A stretch of DNA of 64,000 nt. It comes from Spirometra erinaceieuropaei. Taxonomy: Eukaryota; Platyhelminthes; Cestoda; Diphyllobothriidea; Diphyllobothriidae. The notes beneath the pieces are model-generated. The model saw only the letters and a program-made list of their open reading frames with translations. It ran no database searches and was not told the DNA's origin. The position numbers were made by a program, and so were the translations under genes. The stretch lies in assembly GCA_902702965.1 (NCBI GenBank), contig CACRXP010000050.1:1227636-1291635 (forward strand), given 5' to 3'. Below are positions 48,711-58,818 of this stretch, one piece after another; the stretch's first letter is position 1; the number at the start of each line of letters is the position of its first letter.

Positions 48711-48975
48711 ACCAACATCCAACACACGTGATGAAATTGCAGCAATTAGCGACGCGAATGTCGACCATCCGCCACGTGCAACGATCCCGGATGAAGGCGG
48801 GAGCCGTGAATATTCATAGGTATGCGGTAGCATGGGGACGGCATCCTATAAATACTGCAGCCCCGTGTGCATGAACCACTCATATCCGCTTATTTGTCTC
48901 TGGTGATGGGTTCAAGCAGGGATCCGAAGCGTCGGGCTAATAAAGCTCTTGTCCCAGCGATCGTGTCTCCTTCTT
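48711..48975 (+). repeat. PLE 3' terminal repeat (pLTR)
   Basis: Right arm of the 46.7-49.0 kb element. Carries CACGTGATGAAATTGC at its inner end, a TATAAATAC phrase, a hammerhead-like core at 48900, an AATAAA signal at about 48939, and CAGCGATCGTGTCTCC at its outer end. Confidence 0.85.
48900..48935 (+). ncRNA. hammerhead-like motif, decayed (family B)
   Basis: CTGGTGA, stem GGGTT/GATCC, GAAG, GCGTC. Core changes (CTGATGA to CTGGTGA and GAAA to GAAG) argue against activity. An inverted, more decayed copy lies at 46767-46804. Confidence 0.5.
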
Positions 48976-49327
48976 TAAGACTGCTTCCTGGGACTCGTCT
49001 CTTCGCTTCTATTGATAATAAGGTTTTGCTTTCGACTGTCCTCACGTAGTCGACTAATTAACACTTGATCTCCGTCGGCAGGTTGATTTATGAAGCCTAT
49101 ACACAACGGTGACAATAACAGTTTCGGCTTTAGGAACCAAAAATTAAACTGTACCATCTCCAGACCACGTTCATGTGCACGTTCTTCAACAGGGTTATAT
49201 TCGACTGCATTAATGAAATTACTCCGCTAACTCTGCTTTTGGTTAGGTCTCATCTTAGCACCTGATAACCATCTGGCTTGATTTGGAAGCCTATGACATC
49301 TGGGGTGAACCAACTTTCAGTTATTGC

Positions 49328-49680
49328 GCGAATTCATTTATAGTGAATGTAGGCTTGCACAATATCTACCGCACTCTCTCCTCCCCACCTAAACCCCGTG
49401 TCAAGACAGAGTCAAGAATACCGGAGGTGGGTGAGTGCGCAGGTGGATGACACGGCCGAACTCGCACTCTGGCGTCCCACCCCACACCATCTGGTCCGCT
49501 AAATAGATTATCAGGATGTTAAACAACAACAGTAACAACAACAACAACAACAACAACAACAATTGGGAGGGCCACAGGCTCCCAGCGTGCACGACTTCGG
49601 CCGGCAACTGGGTCTGCCACCGCACGGCACCTCAAAATGTTGGCATTTGTTACGGTGCGCATTCCGATAACGCCTGCTAT
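49328..49680 (+). repeat. dispersed modular repeat, copy 4
   Basis: Both modules are present: TATAGTGAATGTAGGCTTGC, GTCAAGACAGAGTCAAG, ACCGGAGGTGGGTGAG, then a CAA run, GCCGGCAACTGGGTCTGCC and CATTCCGATAACGCC. The best-preserved copy next to the one at 5.64 kb. Confidence 0.7.
49522..49561. repeat. simple repeat (ACA)n
   Basis: A run of ACA/CAA trinucleotides inside the modular repeat, longer than in the 5.9-kb copy. Confidence 0.9.
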
Positions 49681-49684
49681 TTGG

Positions 49685-49867
49685 TTTCGTAGCCTAGCCA
49701 CTAGCTGAATTAGAACGTTAATTAGCACATCCAGTTTCGTAGTCTAGTCACTAGCTGGATTTGAAAAGACAGTAAACACATTCCGTGTCGCAGCATAGCC
49801 ACTCGCTGCATTAGAAAAGAAAGTGAACTCAATCGGTTCGGAACCTAGCCACTCGCTGGATGACATA
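49685..49867 (+). repeat. minisatellite, unit 50-51 bp, about 3.6 copies
   Basis: Units begin at 49685, 49735, 49786 and 49837 with TTTCGTAG, TTTCGTAG, TGTCGCAG and TTCGGAAC. Each then has CTAGYCACTMGCTG, a TTAGAAAAG-like stretch and a short variable end. Confidence 0.75.
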
Positions 49868-49984
49868 GGAAACGCGACTGAAAAGTTCACTGAGCCAAGC
49901 CGTCCGTTCAATTTAATCACACCTACTGAAACCAAATCAGTAGGTGAATAGTATTAATAATGCATACATAGCTGCATATTAGGA

Positions 49985-50565
49985 TCTCACCGATGGCCGG
50001 ACTGGTGCTCGAAAGCTGCTCCTCAGTTGGCACAATCAACAGGGCTATTGATACTCACCCGGTCCAGTCAGTCCAGACGGAGCCGACAGCACTGGCAAGC
50101 GAGTTGCGGCTCCTCCAACAGTTATCACCTACACAGCAGGGGAAAGAGCCAGCCGGTTACAGGGCCAACGAAAGACATCGACCCTCCAACGCGCCCAAAC
50201 AGCCGAGCGTGATTTGCACATGCAATGGCAGAAGATCAGTTCATACGGTTATGAGAAGAAAGCCCGCGGGGACGCAGACCTTGCAGCGACTACGATAGCA
50301 GGACAGGGAGCAGAGGGCACAGGAGTGCGCCAGCGGTCGCCCACGGAGAGACCAAGGCCAATCCCCAGCAGAAAGCAGGTCAAAGTTCGTGTGACAGGCA
50401 TGTCTATAACACGAGACAGGAGGCGAGACGGAACAACTCTCGGCTAGCAAGGACAGACACGCCACCACACTGATGATGGAAACGAGGAAGTTTCCAAACG
50501 ACGGCATCAATACAATGTGATCCATGAAATCGCCTAATTTTTTCCTCTTCGTCATCTTTTGAAGA
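49985..50565 (+). mobile_element. Penelope-like element, 3' end fragment (family A)
   Basis: Plus strand. It starts inside the C-terminal coding region (GLVLESCSSVGTINRAID, matching ARLVLESWFSTGTLNRAID at 15.0 kb) and runs to YNTRQEARRNNSR before the stop, then a hammerhead remnant and a TCTTCGTC-rich end. Small frameshifts are present. The stop codons again lie in the hammerhead core. Confidence 0.78.
50470..50505 (+). ncRNA. hammerhead-like core, inactivated (family A)
   Basis: CTGATGA and the GGAAAC/GTTTCC stem are intact. GAAA has lost its G (it reads AAAC after the stem) and the cleavage triplet GTC is GAC. Compare the intact version at 14433-14468. Confidence 0.6.
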
Positions 50566-50625
50566 CGAGGAGAGGGATAATCTATGTGGGCCTAGAATAT
50601 TCACTCATGTTCATATATACACATA

Positions 50626-51602
50626 CAGTAGGCGGGCTAACTCGGGAAATGTCAACTGAAATTCTGATATACCTTTTCGTTTCGAAAAGATTAGTTAAGT
50701 AGGATTGTAAATCTGATCATCTTGCAGCGCGATTCAAAAATTATTCAGCTATCGTGGGATGCCAGCATTAGAACGAACTTCTTTCCGGCTGTACGCAAAA
50801 ACCACAATCTGCAAACAATGACTACTTATGTAGCATACATTTTTCTAATTGCATTTCTATGCCCCTAAAAATTCAGCTATATTTCATGAAAAACATGCAT
50901 CAAAATATTTATTCCTTCACTCATTCAACAGAAAATTACGTCTACTTTCAATTTTATACTCGAGGGAAGGGTATAATTCGGTTTTCAAAAACTCTTCCAA
51001 CTGCCGAGTAATTTTAAAACCGATCTGTCGTTACACTTGCATTCAGGGTTCCCAAACTAAAAGTCATACATCTTCCGCGTACGAAAAAACTATACATTCT
51101 TCTACGGTATTAAGAGGAGACCATATAGGGTTCACAAATTTAGCAGTGGATTTGAGCCATATTGCTAACTGTACAATCCACATTTGTAAATGCAGAAACA
51201 TGATGCTTTATAAACGGCCATTTCATGGTATTGAAGAATTCCACAATTAGAAAATTTTCGAAAACCGAATTATCCCCTGCTTTCGAGTATAAAATAGGAA
51301 GATGTAATTTTCTACCGAATGAGCAAAGATTGAATATTTTTATGCGCGTTTTCTATGAAGTATAATTAAATCTTTAAAGGCATCGAAAATCAGTGAGAAG
51401 AAGTAGCCATTTCTTACAGAGCATGGTTTATGCATTCAACCGGAAAGAAGTTCTTTCGAATACCGGCATCCTGAAGTAACTGAATTATTATAGCATTACG
51501 CTGCACGCTGAGCATTTTTAAAACACTACTTAATTAATCTTTTCGAAATGAAAACATATTTCGGAATTTCGGTTGACATTTCATGAGTTAGCTCACATAC
51601 TG
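50626..51602 (-). mobile_element. foldback MITE-like element, copy 2
   Basis: Length 977 bp, TA on both sides, outer ends CAGTA and TACTG. The arms share GAAATGTCAACYGAAATTC and the phrase around ACTACTTATGTAG. More diverged than copies 1 and 3; the loop appears to be in the opposite orientation. It sits between the 3' ends of two PLEs. Confidence 0.72.
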
Positions 51603-51650
51603 TACATATCTGGTGATAGAAGGCTCGTCGGGAAAAATCGAGTTGTACTC

Positions 51651-51690
51651 GTGAATTTTCAAGCTGGTGACACCAAGCCATCGGCAGACG
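51651..51690 (-). ncRNA. hammerhead-like motif (family D, 3' copy)
   Basis: The minus strand reads CTGCCGATGG, hairpin CTTGGTG/CACCAGC, TTGAAAATTCAC. The hairpin and GAAA are kept; the first core box is mutated. Confidence 0.45.
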
Positions 51691-52028
51691 AATTAAACAG
51701 AGAAAACGAAATGGTTAGACTAAACTGGTTGGCGCGGCAGGACAGCCAGTGACAGGCAATTAACTTGTGTGTGAGAGGGGTGGGCACATAATTAAACTAG
51801 GATCTGAAGCGGGGGAGGGAAGGGGGAACCGTTGCGATCAAATGTGTTGGAGGGTAGGGGGATGGCGACCCGATGGAACTGCAGACAATGGACATCGTGG
51901 TCGTCGATCCCATATGGGGGCAGAGGTCAGTGCGCCAACGTAGGGGGTATCAGGGATTGCAGTTGCAATTCGCTGTATCTGGGGGAAGAGGTGGCGAAAT
52001 AGTGAGATTCTATATGGCCCAGTATGGA

Positions 52029-53008
52029 TTAGCGGCTGTTGTTAGGTTTTGGGCACAAGTCAGTGAGCCGAGCACGTAGACCTTCGTAATGAGCGTCCAG
52101 ATCGACGTTAGAGTGTCGTGTTAGAGTGCCGGACTTAGAGGAATTCTCGAGCCTGTTTGGTGTTAGCCATGGCAACAACTCCAGTTCCTTCCCAATTGAG
52201 GCGTTTGTCGCATTCAGGGGCGTGCGCAAACACGAGTGACAAAGGGTCACATCGGCGGATGGCTGGTTTGTGTTTGATTATACGCATCCCAAGTCGTCGG
52301 CCTGTATGACCAACATGATCACAAGAGCAGTTAGCACACGAAATGCGGTAGATGACATTAGTTCGCTGGTCTTTGGGCATGGGGTCTTGTAATTGAGAGA
52401 ATGATTGCTCAGTGGGGCGCCGGCTTGTGGACAATGGAGATGCCAAACCGGTTTAGTTATCGGGCAATTGTTTCCGAAATGCCCTGCGGGAAGGCTAGAG
52501 TGAAGAATTTCCGTAGTGCTGTTCCTCCATTAGAGCCAAATCCTTGTAGTTGCCTCCAATGTCTGAGACAGTTTTTCACAAAGCTGACCTGGTATACATT
52601 GAGCCGGACTAACCAATAGAAGAAAGTGAGTTCTTTCTTAAGTCGATCATTGCTGCTGCAGTAACGAAAGGCCCGGTGGAAAAGGATTCCGACACAGGTT
52701 CTTTTATGAGCAGCAGGATAATTGCTTTAATGAAAAAGAATGACGTCAGCATTGGAGTCTTTTCGGTAGATGCTCGTTGCAAGGCCGTCAACACTGTGTT
52801 TGGATACTAACGTCTAGAAACGGGAGGATGCCCCCTGTTGCCATTTCGCGAGTGAACTGGATAGCTGTGAAAACGCTACTCAGACTCTGATGCAATTGCT
52901 AAACTTCGCAGATCTTTATGATAACAAATGTATCATCTGCGTATCGGATCCTCTTTTTGGCTTTAAAGTTCGCATACTTTGCTCTTCTAGTTATTGCAGT
53001 ACCAGTTC
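52029..53008 (-). pseudogene. PLE RT motif C to GIY-YIG, 3' half of the composite
   Basis: The minus strand has FKAKKRIRYADDTFVII (motif C with both Asp), LPFLDVSIQ (motif D), then decayed linker, then NVIYRISCANCSCDHVGHTGRRL, KHKPAIRRCDPLSL and TKQAREFL. In a shifted frame HIDLDAHYEG-like sequence follows (here with HSNVDLDAHYEGLRARL). Several stops and shifts are present. Confidence 0.8.
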
Positions 53009-53058
53009 CACGATTTGACATTACATGTGACCATTTTACTTTCTCCACTTTTTATTTC

Positions 53059-53096
53059 GTCCGACGACCTCTTGGTGTCACCAGCTCAAGAATACA
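53059..53096 (+). ncRNA. hammerhead-like motif (family D, inverted 5' copy)
   Basis: Plus strand CCGACGACC, hairpin CTTGGTG/CACCAGCTC, AAGAATACAC. It is the reverse-orientation partner of 51651-51690 and belongs to the 5' terminal repeat. Confidence 0.42.
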
Positions 53097-53699
53097 CGAA
53101 TACCACTTGATTTTTTCCGTCGAGTCTTCTTTCTCCATCATATTATCTCGGAATGCACACTATCTCGGTTATTCGACCTATTTTCTGGCGTCAAAGGCTT
53201 GTTGTTAGTAGGCGTTGGGAGTAATTTCCGCAGAGACAGGCTATAACAAATGAGTAACTGACGTTTCTTCATCGCCATCACGATCACGGTATTCTACTGA
53301 AGTTTCTACGTTTCAAGTCCACTCTGTGGAATAAGACTGGGAGGCTGCTCGCACGGAAATAGGTATCTCACGTTTAGAGTGCCAATATACCAGACGTCCA
53401 CCATCGTCTTTGCAGATTCGATGCAACAATAGCCGACCTTTGAAGCCAGTGCGTCTCAGCATTACCTAATAACGTATTCGAAGGCTGCTACAACATATAA
53501 ATGCCATCACTATAGACGTCAAAATGAAAAAAGGAGGCGATCTTCAAGCGAAGCTGCAATATCTTCTTTGTCCTGTTAACGGACGCATCAGATCGAGAAG
53601 AGTTCCTAATCTTCCTTAAAGGAGTCTAACATCCAATTAAATAAGTCTACTATCAAGAGAAACGAAATTCAGCCACACGGATGCTGCGTCCACAAACTT

Positions 53700-54569
53700 C
53701 CTAGCGAGCCTTCAATCTACTTTACTGACCTCCGATGTGGCTGAAAACATGCGCGCAGACATACGCAACTGCGCCGCTGGTCTCCTTCAAAAAATGAATC
53801 ACACCAAGTCTTACCAATCAACGAGGAAAAGGGGTTATAGTCTTTAAAGACGATGACAATATAGTGATTGTGCCTGCTGACAAAGATGGCGTGACTAGTG
53901 TCCTAGAAAAGACTACGTCAAAAAGGCTAACCAAGTGTCTAACGACAAGGAAGCTTACACACTACCCGCGGAAGACCCAAATAAAAAGCGAGCTGCAGCC
54001 GTGTAAAATACGATAAATGAATTTACTCGACTAAAGCTCATAACCCCCGATGACTTCAGATGTATGACTCTCAACGACTCCCCGAACAGCCAATGCATAT
54101 GGCCTCCTAGAGGTGTAGGACGAAGGTGCGCCACTGAGGATCGTAGTGCCGCTTATTGGATCACCCAACTACAACCTCGATAAATGGTGATACGGGAACA
54201 TGGTGCATCTCACTGATGGATGACAGTATAGCGTCAAAAACTCTCCGGCATTCCTTCAAAAGAATAAAGGCCTTAAAGTAAGACCTGATGAGTATATTCT
54301 ATCGCTCGATGTGGTTGTCCGTTTTCCTCAACAACACATGACCTGACGATTGAGAGCGTAACTCGACGCCTGCAGGATAATCCGACCAACATTGCAACAC
54401 AACAAGTTTCAGAAATGCTCAGACCCTGTCTCAAGGACTGCTGTCAATTCGATGGAAAGTCTTATCAACATGTTGGGTGTACGGCAATGGGCTCGCCAAT
54501 ATCACGTCTACTAGCAGAACTGGTACTATACCAACTAGAAAAGCAAAGTATGCGAACTTCAAAGCCAAA
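53700..54569 (+). pseudogene. PLE RT fingers to motif B, 5' half of the composite
   Basis: The plus strand has DDDNIVIVPADKDGVTSVL (N-terminal RT signature), a decayed finger region (GAPLRIVVPLIGSPNYNL), YILSLDVVVRFP (motif A) and GSPISRLLAELVLYQLE (motif B). It stops after MRTSKPN, just before motif C. Confidence 0.8.
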
Positions 54570-54811
54570 CGTTGTTTCCACCACATGAAGTATTAAAGTC
54601 GCTGGGCCCGCTTTTAGCGACTGCACTCGCGCGATAGTGACTTCATTCCCTTGCTTCCATCAAACTCAACTATGGTTGCCGTGGCGCCCACGCGTTTCAT
54701 TATGGCTGTTGTTAATGCCCTTCTAACTCAACGTTGACATCGAATGATACTCAAAGAGATTGCGTCAAGACGAACTTGTGTGTCAGTAGCTACGATTTTG
54801 GGCATACAGTC

Positions 54812-55132
54812 TCAGCCGTCAGTTAAGGCGGACACGCGCCCAAACTTACGAACTCCTTGTAGTAACGCCGATGCAGTTTTAGCCGCTGTCCGCAAAACGT
54901 AGCGCGCGAACCATATCACAGCTCGCCATATAAAGTTGGCCTGCGATAGGCCACTTGACCATAAGAGGGATTTTAAGAATTGGAAAACTGCCTCAGAAAC
55001 TTCTTTTAAGTACGGGATTGACTTAAGGTCATTTCCATTTGGCGCTTGGACATCCTCAGCGCCTGCCGAGGTGGTTAAGTGGCACACTAGTTGTCGGATC
55101 ATTTGCAGACAGTCTAGTCCTATGGGCGGCAC
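54812..55132 (-). pseudogene. probable PLE linker fragment
   Basis: The minus-strand frame contains SIPYLKEVSEAVFQFLKS, matching the PYVKNVSEAVxRxLKP linker of PLE proteins, after a QMIRQLVC stretch. No GIY-YIG domain follows in any frame I could read. Assignment rests on this one motif. Confidence 0.5.
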
Positions 55133-56500
55133 AAAACACCAGGCTCTTCGGTTCGTCGAAAGAAGACATGAATATGGAACACCTCAGTCTATGACTCCAC
55201 ACACCCAGCCAGGCACGCTAATAACCAGCACCTGGGAAATCTAAGCTATCAGGTGAACTTTGATTTTCCTTATCGGGGTCTATGGGATACAGCTGTGTTA
55301 GAGGAGGAAGGCAAACATTCGTACATATATATATGCAAGGTAAAAACGATTACGGCGCCCACCCAGATGCTGATTAATAGGCTTAGGAAGACGGGTGAAT
55401 TGACAGTGTATACACATGAAGGAAGAGAATCAACCAATCGTTTGGATGAGCAAGAAATGCGATTAGGAAGTTACGAGGAACTTGTGGGCGGGGTGGATCA
55501 GGGTAGTGTCGCTCGGTACGCCTCGAGTTTCCTTGAGAAGGGAAGCCACTTTCTTGAGAAATTCGTCTCTCGATCGGCCCTGTTCACTAGCATTTTGCTG
55601 GTCCGAAAAGATAAACTAAAAGTAAGAAGAAATCAGTTTACCGAAAAAGGTAGGATCAAGATACTTAATCTGCCTTCAGCAGACAGACGTTTCCAAACCC
55701 CAGGAAGTGAACAATAAAGGCTTAAGTACCAATTATGGCCCCCAAAGAGGAGTGAGGCCCAAACCATGGGTAGGAACTTTATCGGTTGTGGTGGGAATCA
55801 CTCACAGGGAGATATATGGGAATGGTCGATCTGATTTAATTACAGTAAGAAAGACGCGAGTTGTGTGGGTTTTAGGAACTAAGGCAGCGCGGTCATAGGT
55901 TACGCGGTCAGAAACCAGAACTGGGAAAGGGGGTATAATGCACGTCTGAGACTGGTAGTACGGTAAATCATTGCACTAGACTTATAGCAAAGCACTTAGA
56001 TATTTACTAACACTGAGATACTAAACGCAACGGTCTTCCTCCAGTCTGCACAGCGCAAAGACTTTGACTGACCAGGACACTCAAACGGAGAGGAGTGCAT
56101 ATGGGAAATTGTGTGACGGTAGATACTAAGAAGCAAGACTATCAGGTAATTATAACGTCAGTTGTCAGGACTGGTGTCAAAGTTTCGAGAGTCAAATAAT
56201 TAGGAGTGGTTGGCCACGCTGTTATCGAGTCAAGTAAGACCAGTGATTCGAACCACATCCCTGACTCTTCCATTTTTCGATGATTAAGTCGAGTATAAAT
56301 CCGATAAATCAGGCGCTTAAAGCCCTAAATCCAACAATCGAGTTTACCTCTCTTCCGGGTAGTAAAAACAAAAAATAACATTGCTAGCAACTGGAGCTAC
56401 GGAACTGACGCGTTACAGCTTCTATAAGCCGTCAGCCGATCAATAAACTGGGAGCGTGCACCACTGAAACTACTACAGCAGGCGACAGTTTGCTTGCGAA
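55133..56500. other. intergenic DNA, nothing recognised
   Basis: A 154-codon open stretch (55253-55717, plus) is the longest here. It has no recognisable motif, no splice context and no similarity to neighbours, so it is left uncalled. Confidence 0.4.
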
Positions 56501-56502
56501 TA

Positions 56503-57488
56503 CACTGAGTGATAGACTTCATGAAATGTTTGTCGAGATTCCGAAATGCGTTTTCGATTAGGAAGGATTACTTGGGTGGGAATGTGATATTTATTAACAT
56601 GTAGCATAATCCTATAATATTCCGGACTCGCCAGGATGACGGCTTTTAAATGCACTTCATTTCGATCCCCTGTAGAAACCGCACTCGGCACAAATTACTA
56701 CTTAAGTAGTATGTGTTTTCGCGTTAACTTTCGATAACCCCTTAAATTCAAATATATTTCATAGAAAGCATACACACAAATATGTTTTCCGATATTCGTT
56801 TGGTAGAAAATCACGTTGTCTACATTTTATGTGCGAAGAAAAAATATATTTAGGTTTCAAAAAAGTTTCTTATTATGACATTATTTAAGATCGTGCAATG
56901 CCCATTCGTACAGCATTGTACCTGTCCGTTTACCAATGCATGTCACGAGGTGTACAACATAGCCTGCATTCATTGCAAAATCTTATGAAGTCTATTCAGT
57001 ACATTCTTAGAGGCATAGACGAATAGATGATTTTCTTTACGCGAAAAATATGCACCTTGTGGGCTGAAGTCGCTAAATGCTAATGCAACGGCTGATCAGG
57101 CACGAAATATTTCGGGGGCTGGGAAACTTTTTCGAAACCTAAATAGATTTTCTTTGAGCATAAAATGTAAAGACAACGTGATTTTCTACCAAATGAATAT
57201 CAGAAAACATAGTTGTGTGCATGATTTCTATGAAATATGTTTGAATTTATGGGACCATCGAAAACTAATGCGGAAGCACATACTACTTAAGTAGTCATTT
57301 TTGCCGAATGCGGTTTCTGCAGGGGTCGAAATGAAGTGCATTTAAAAGCCGACATCCTGGAAAGTCCGGAATATTATAGGATTATGCTGCATGATAACAA
57401 ATATTAAAACCCCACCCAAGTAATCCTTCTTAATCGAAAACGCATTTCAGAATTTCGACCAACATTTCATGAGGTCAGTCACCCACTG
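56503..57488 (+). mobile_element. foldback MITE-like element, copy 3
   Basis: Length 986 bp with TA on both sides; ends CACTGAG and CCCACTG. The perfect 14-bp palindrome ACTACTTAAGTAGT occurs in both arms (56697-56710 and 57282-57295). The loop aligns with the loop of copy 1 in the same orientation (ACCTGTCCGTTTACCA versus ACCTGGCCGTTTACCA). Confidence 0.82.
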
Positions 57489-57759
57489 TACATATGGCAA
57501 CGTTTCAGTGGTTCTTGTACAAGAAAACGTTAAGTAAAAAATGCACTCCGAAATATTAAAGGGGACGTAGAATGGGACTCAACGGGTACCATAAAAAACT
57601 ACGTACCGGAAATACCGGAATGGGACAAGTTTTGTTGTAGCTGGAGACAAGAGATGCAATAGGACGAGGCACTAGAGAATCACGTTTCCAGCAGATGAAG
57701 CAGAGGGCGTACTTAGAGAGGCCTGAAATAATAAAAAGACATGACGGTGGTGGTGATGA

Positions 57760-57985
57760 TAGTAGCGGGTCCGACCGTGCCAGCCACCTGCGCCCTCTCC
57801 CACCGGTCCTCTCGGCTCAGGCGGGGGGTTTGCGGTAGATGCAGTCCATGTCTAATACCACTATAAACTACTACCACTATAAACTGTAATTCAAGCACAA
57901 GTCACCGTGCCTGCTTCACCTTGCTGTGGAAGACACGGTGAACATCGTCGGACACGGCGGTCGAACTGTCGGTATTAGTAGTGTT
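57760..57985 (-). repeat. dispersed modular repeat, copy 5 (left module)
   Basis: Reverse complement of the left module: GTTCGACCGCCGTGTCC, GACGATGTTCACCGTGTC, GTGAAGCAGGCACGGTG and GAGGGCGCAGGTGGCTGGC. Confidence 0.6.
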
Positions 57986-58818
57986 GGCGGTGGTGGCGGC
58001 AATGGTGGTGACTATAGCCTGATAAAATGACTGTCATGCTAAGAAGACTATTAAATAATAATACTAGGGCAGAGACCCGACGGTGAGAATGCATCCTAAG
58101 ACTTCGGGGCGGGCTGGAGATCAGTATAAAACTGCCAGGCTACTTAGGTGGTTTTGGTAAAATTTGCGCCTCTCATATAAATCTGTTTCGTCGTATTTGC
58201 AACACAGGTATCAGCTAAAAATCAAGACAAGTGTTGCGTAGGTTCCCTCTGGCCGCACGACACAACTGTGAGGAGTTCGGTCCCTCGGTAGGTCTCCCGA
58301 CGACTCCACTGTGGCTTGCAGCATGAACTCAGAACTCAAACTCGGAAATATCATTCCGGTAAGAGACGGTGCCACTGGATAGCACGCGAACAGGATTAGA
58401 AAACAAGTGCAGTTTCCAAAATAGGGCTTAAGACGGGCAAGGTGAGGACAAGCAGTTGGTGACCTAACTCGTGAAATGACGAGATCGAAATTTGAGAGTG
58501 TAGTATGGCATACATTTGGTGTTTTTATTCGTTAAACGGATTTGAGGCACAGAAAGCCTTTCACTAAAGAAAAATTCACTTAAGATCTGTTTTATGAAGA
58601 GCTAGGGTTTGGGCGCAATCAGAAGTTTCCCAAAATCCTAGTAATTTCCTAAGCTATTTAATAGCCTAGGTCGAAATATCTTGCTTGTGCGTCTTGTGCT
58701 ATAAAAGGACGTTAGTGCAAGCAATAACAGTTTGAAATAAAGCCTTTCTGGAGACAGAAAATTGAATTTTGTGTCAACGAAAATCTAGTGAAGGCAGGTA
58801 TGAGAAGTCACACTGTTT
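57986..58818. other. intergenic DNA or 5' part of the Tc1-like element
   Basis: No feature recognised. The Tc1-like terminal inverted repeat may lie near the right edge but was not identified. Confidence 0.4.

Larger units (their letters stand above)
46729..48975 (+). mobile_element. Penelope-like element with inverted terminal arms (family B)
   Basis: Plus strand. RT (about 47001-48065), linker and GIY-YIG (48200-48699) are followed by a 3' terminal repeat (48711-48975). A reverse-complement copy of that repeat stands at the 5' end (46729-47006), so the element is bounded by inverted arms of about 270 bp. The N-terminal protein part is missing at the junction with the left arm. Frameshifts separate RT, linker and nuclease. 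Confidence 0.85.
51617..54569. mobile_element. Penelope-like element with inverted 5' half (family D composite)
   Basis: The 3' half (RT motif C, GIY-YIG, terminal repeat) is on the minus strand at 53008-51617. The 5' half (terminal repeat, then RT through motif B) is on the plus strand at 53023-54569. The two halves share a 50-bp stretch of the same RT region (52957-53008 and 54517-54569, opposite orientation). This is the layout expected for one element whose 5' half was inverted. Confidence 0.78.

Noticed and set aside
55253..55717. 154-codon open stretch on the plus strand
   Set aside because: No recognisable motif, no splice or repeat context; length is possible by chance in this composition.
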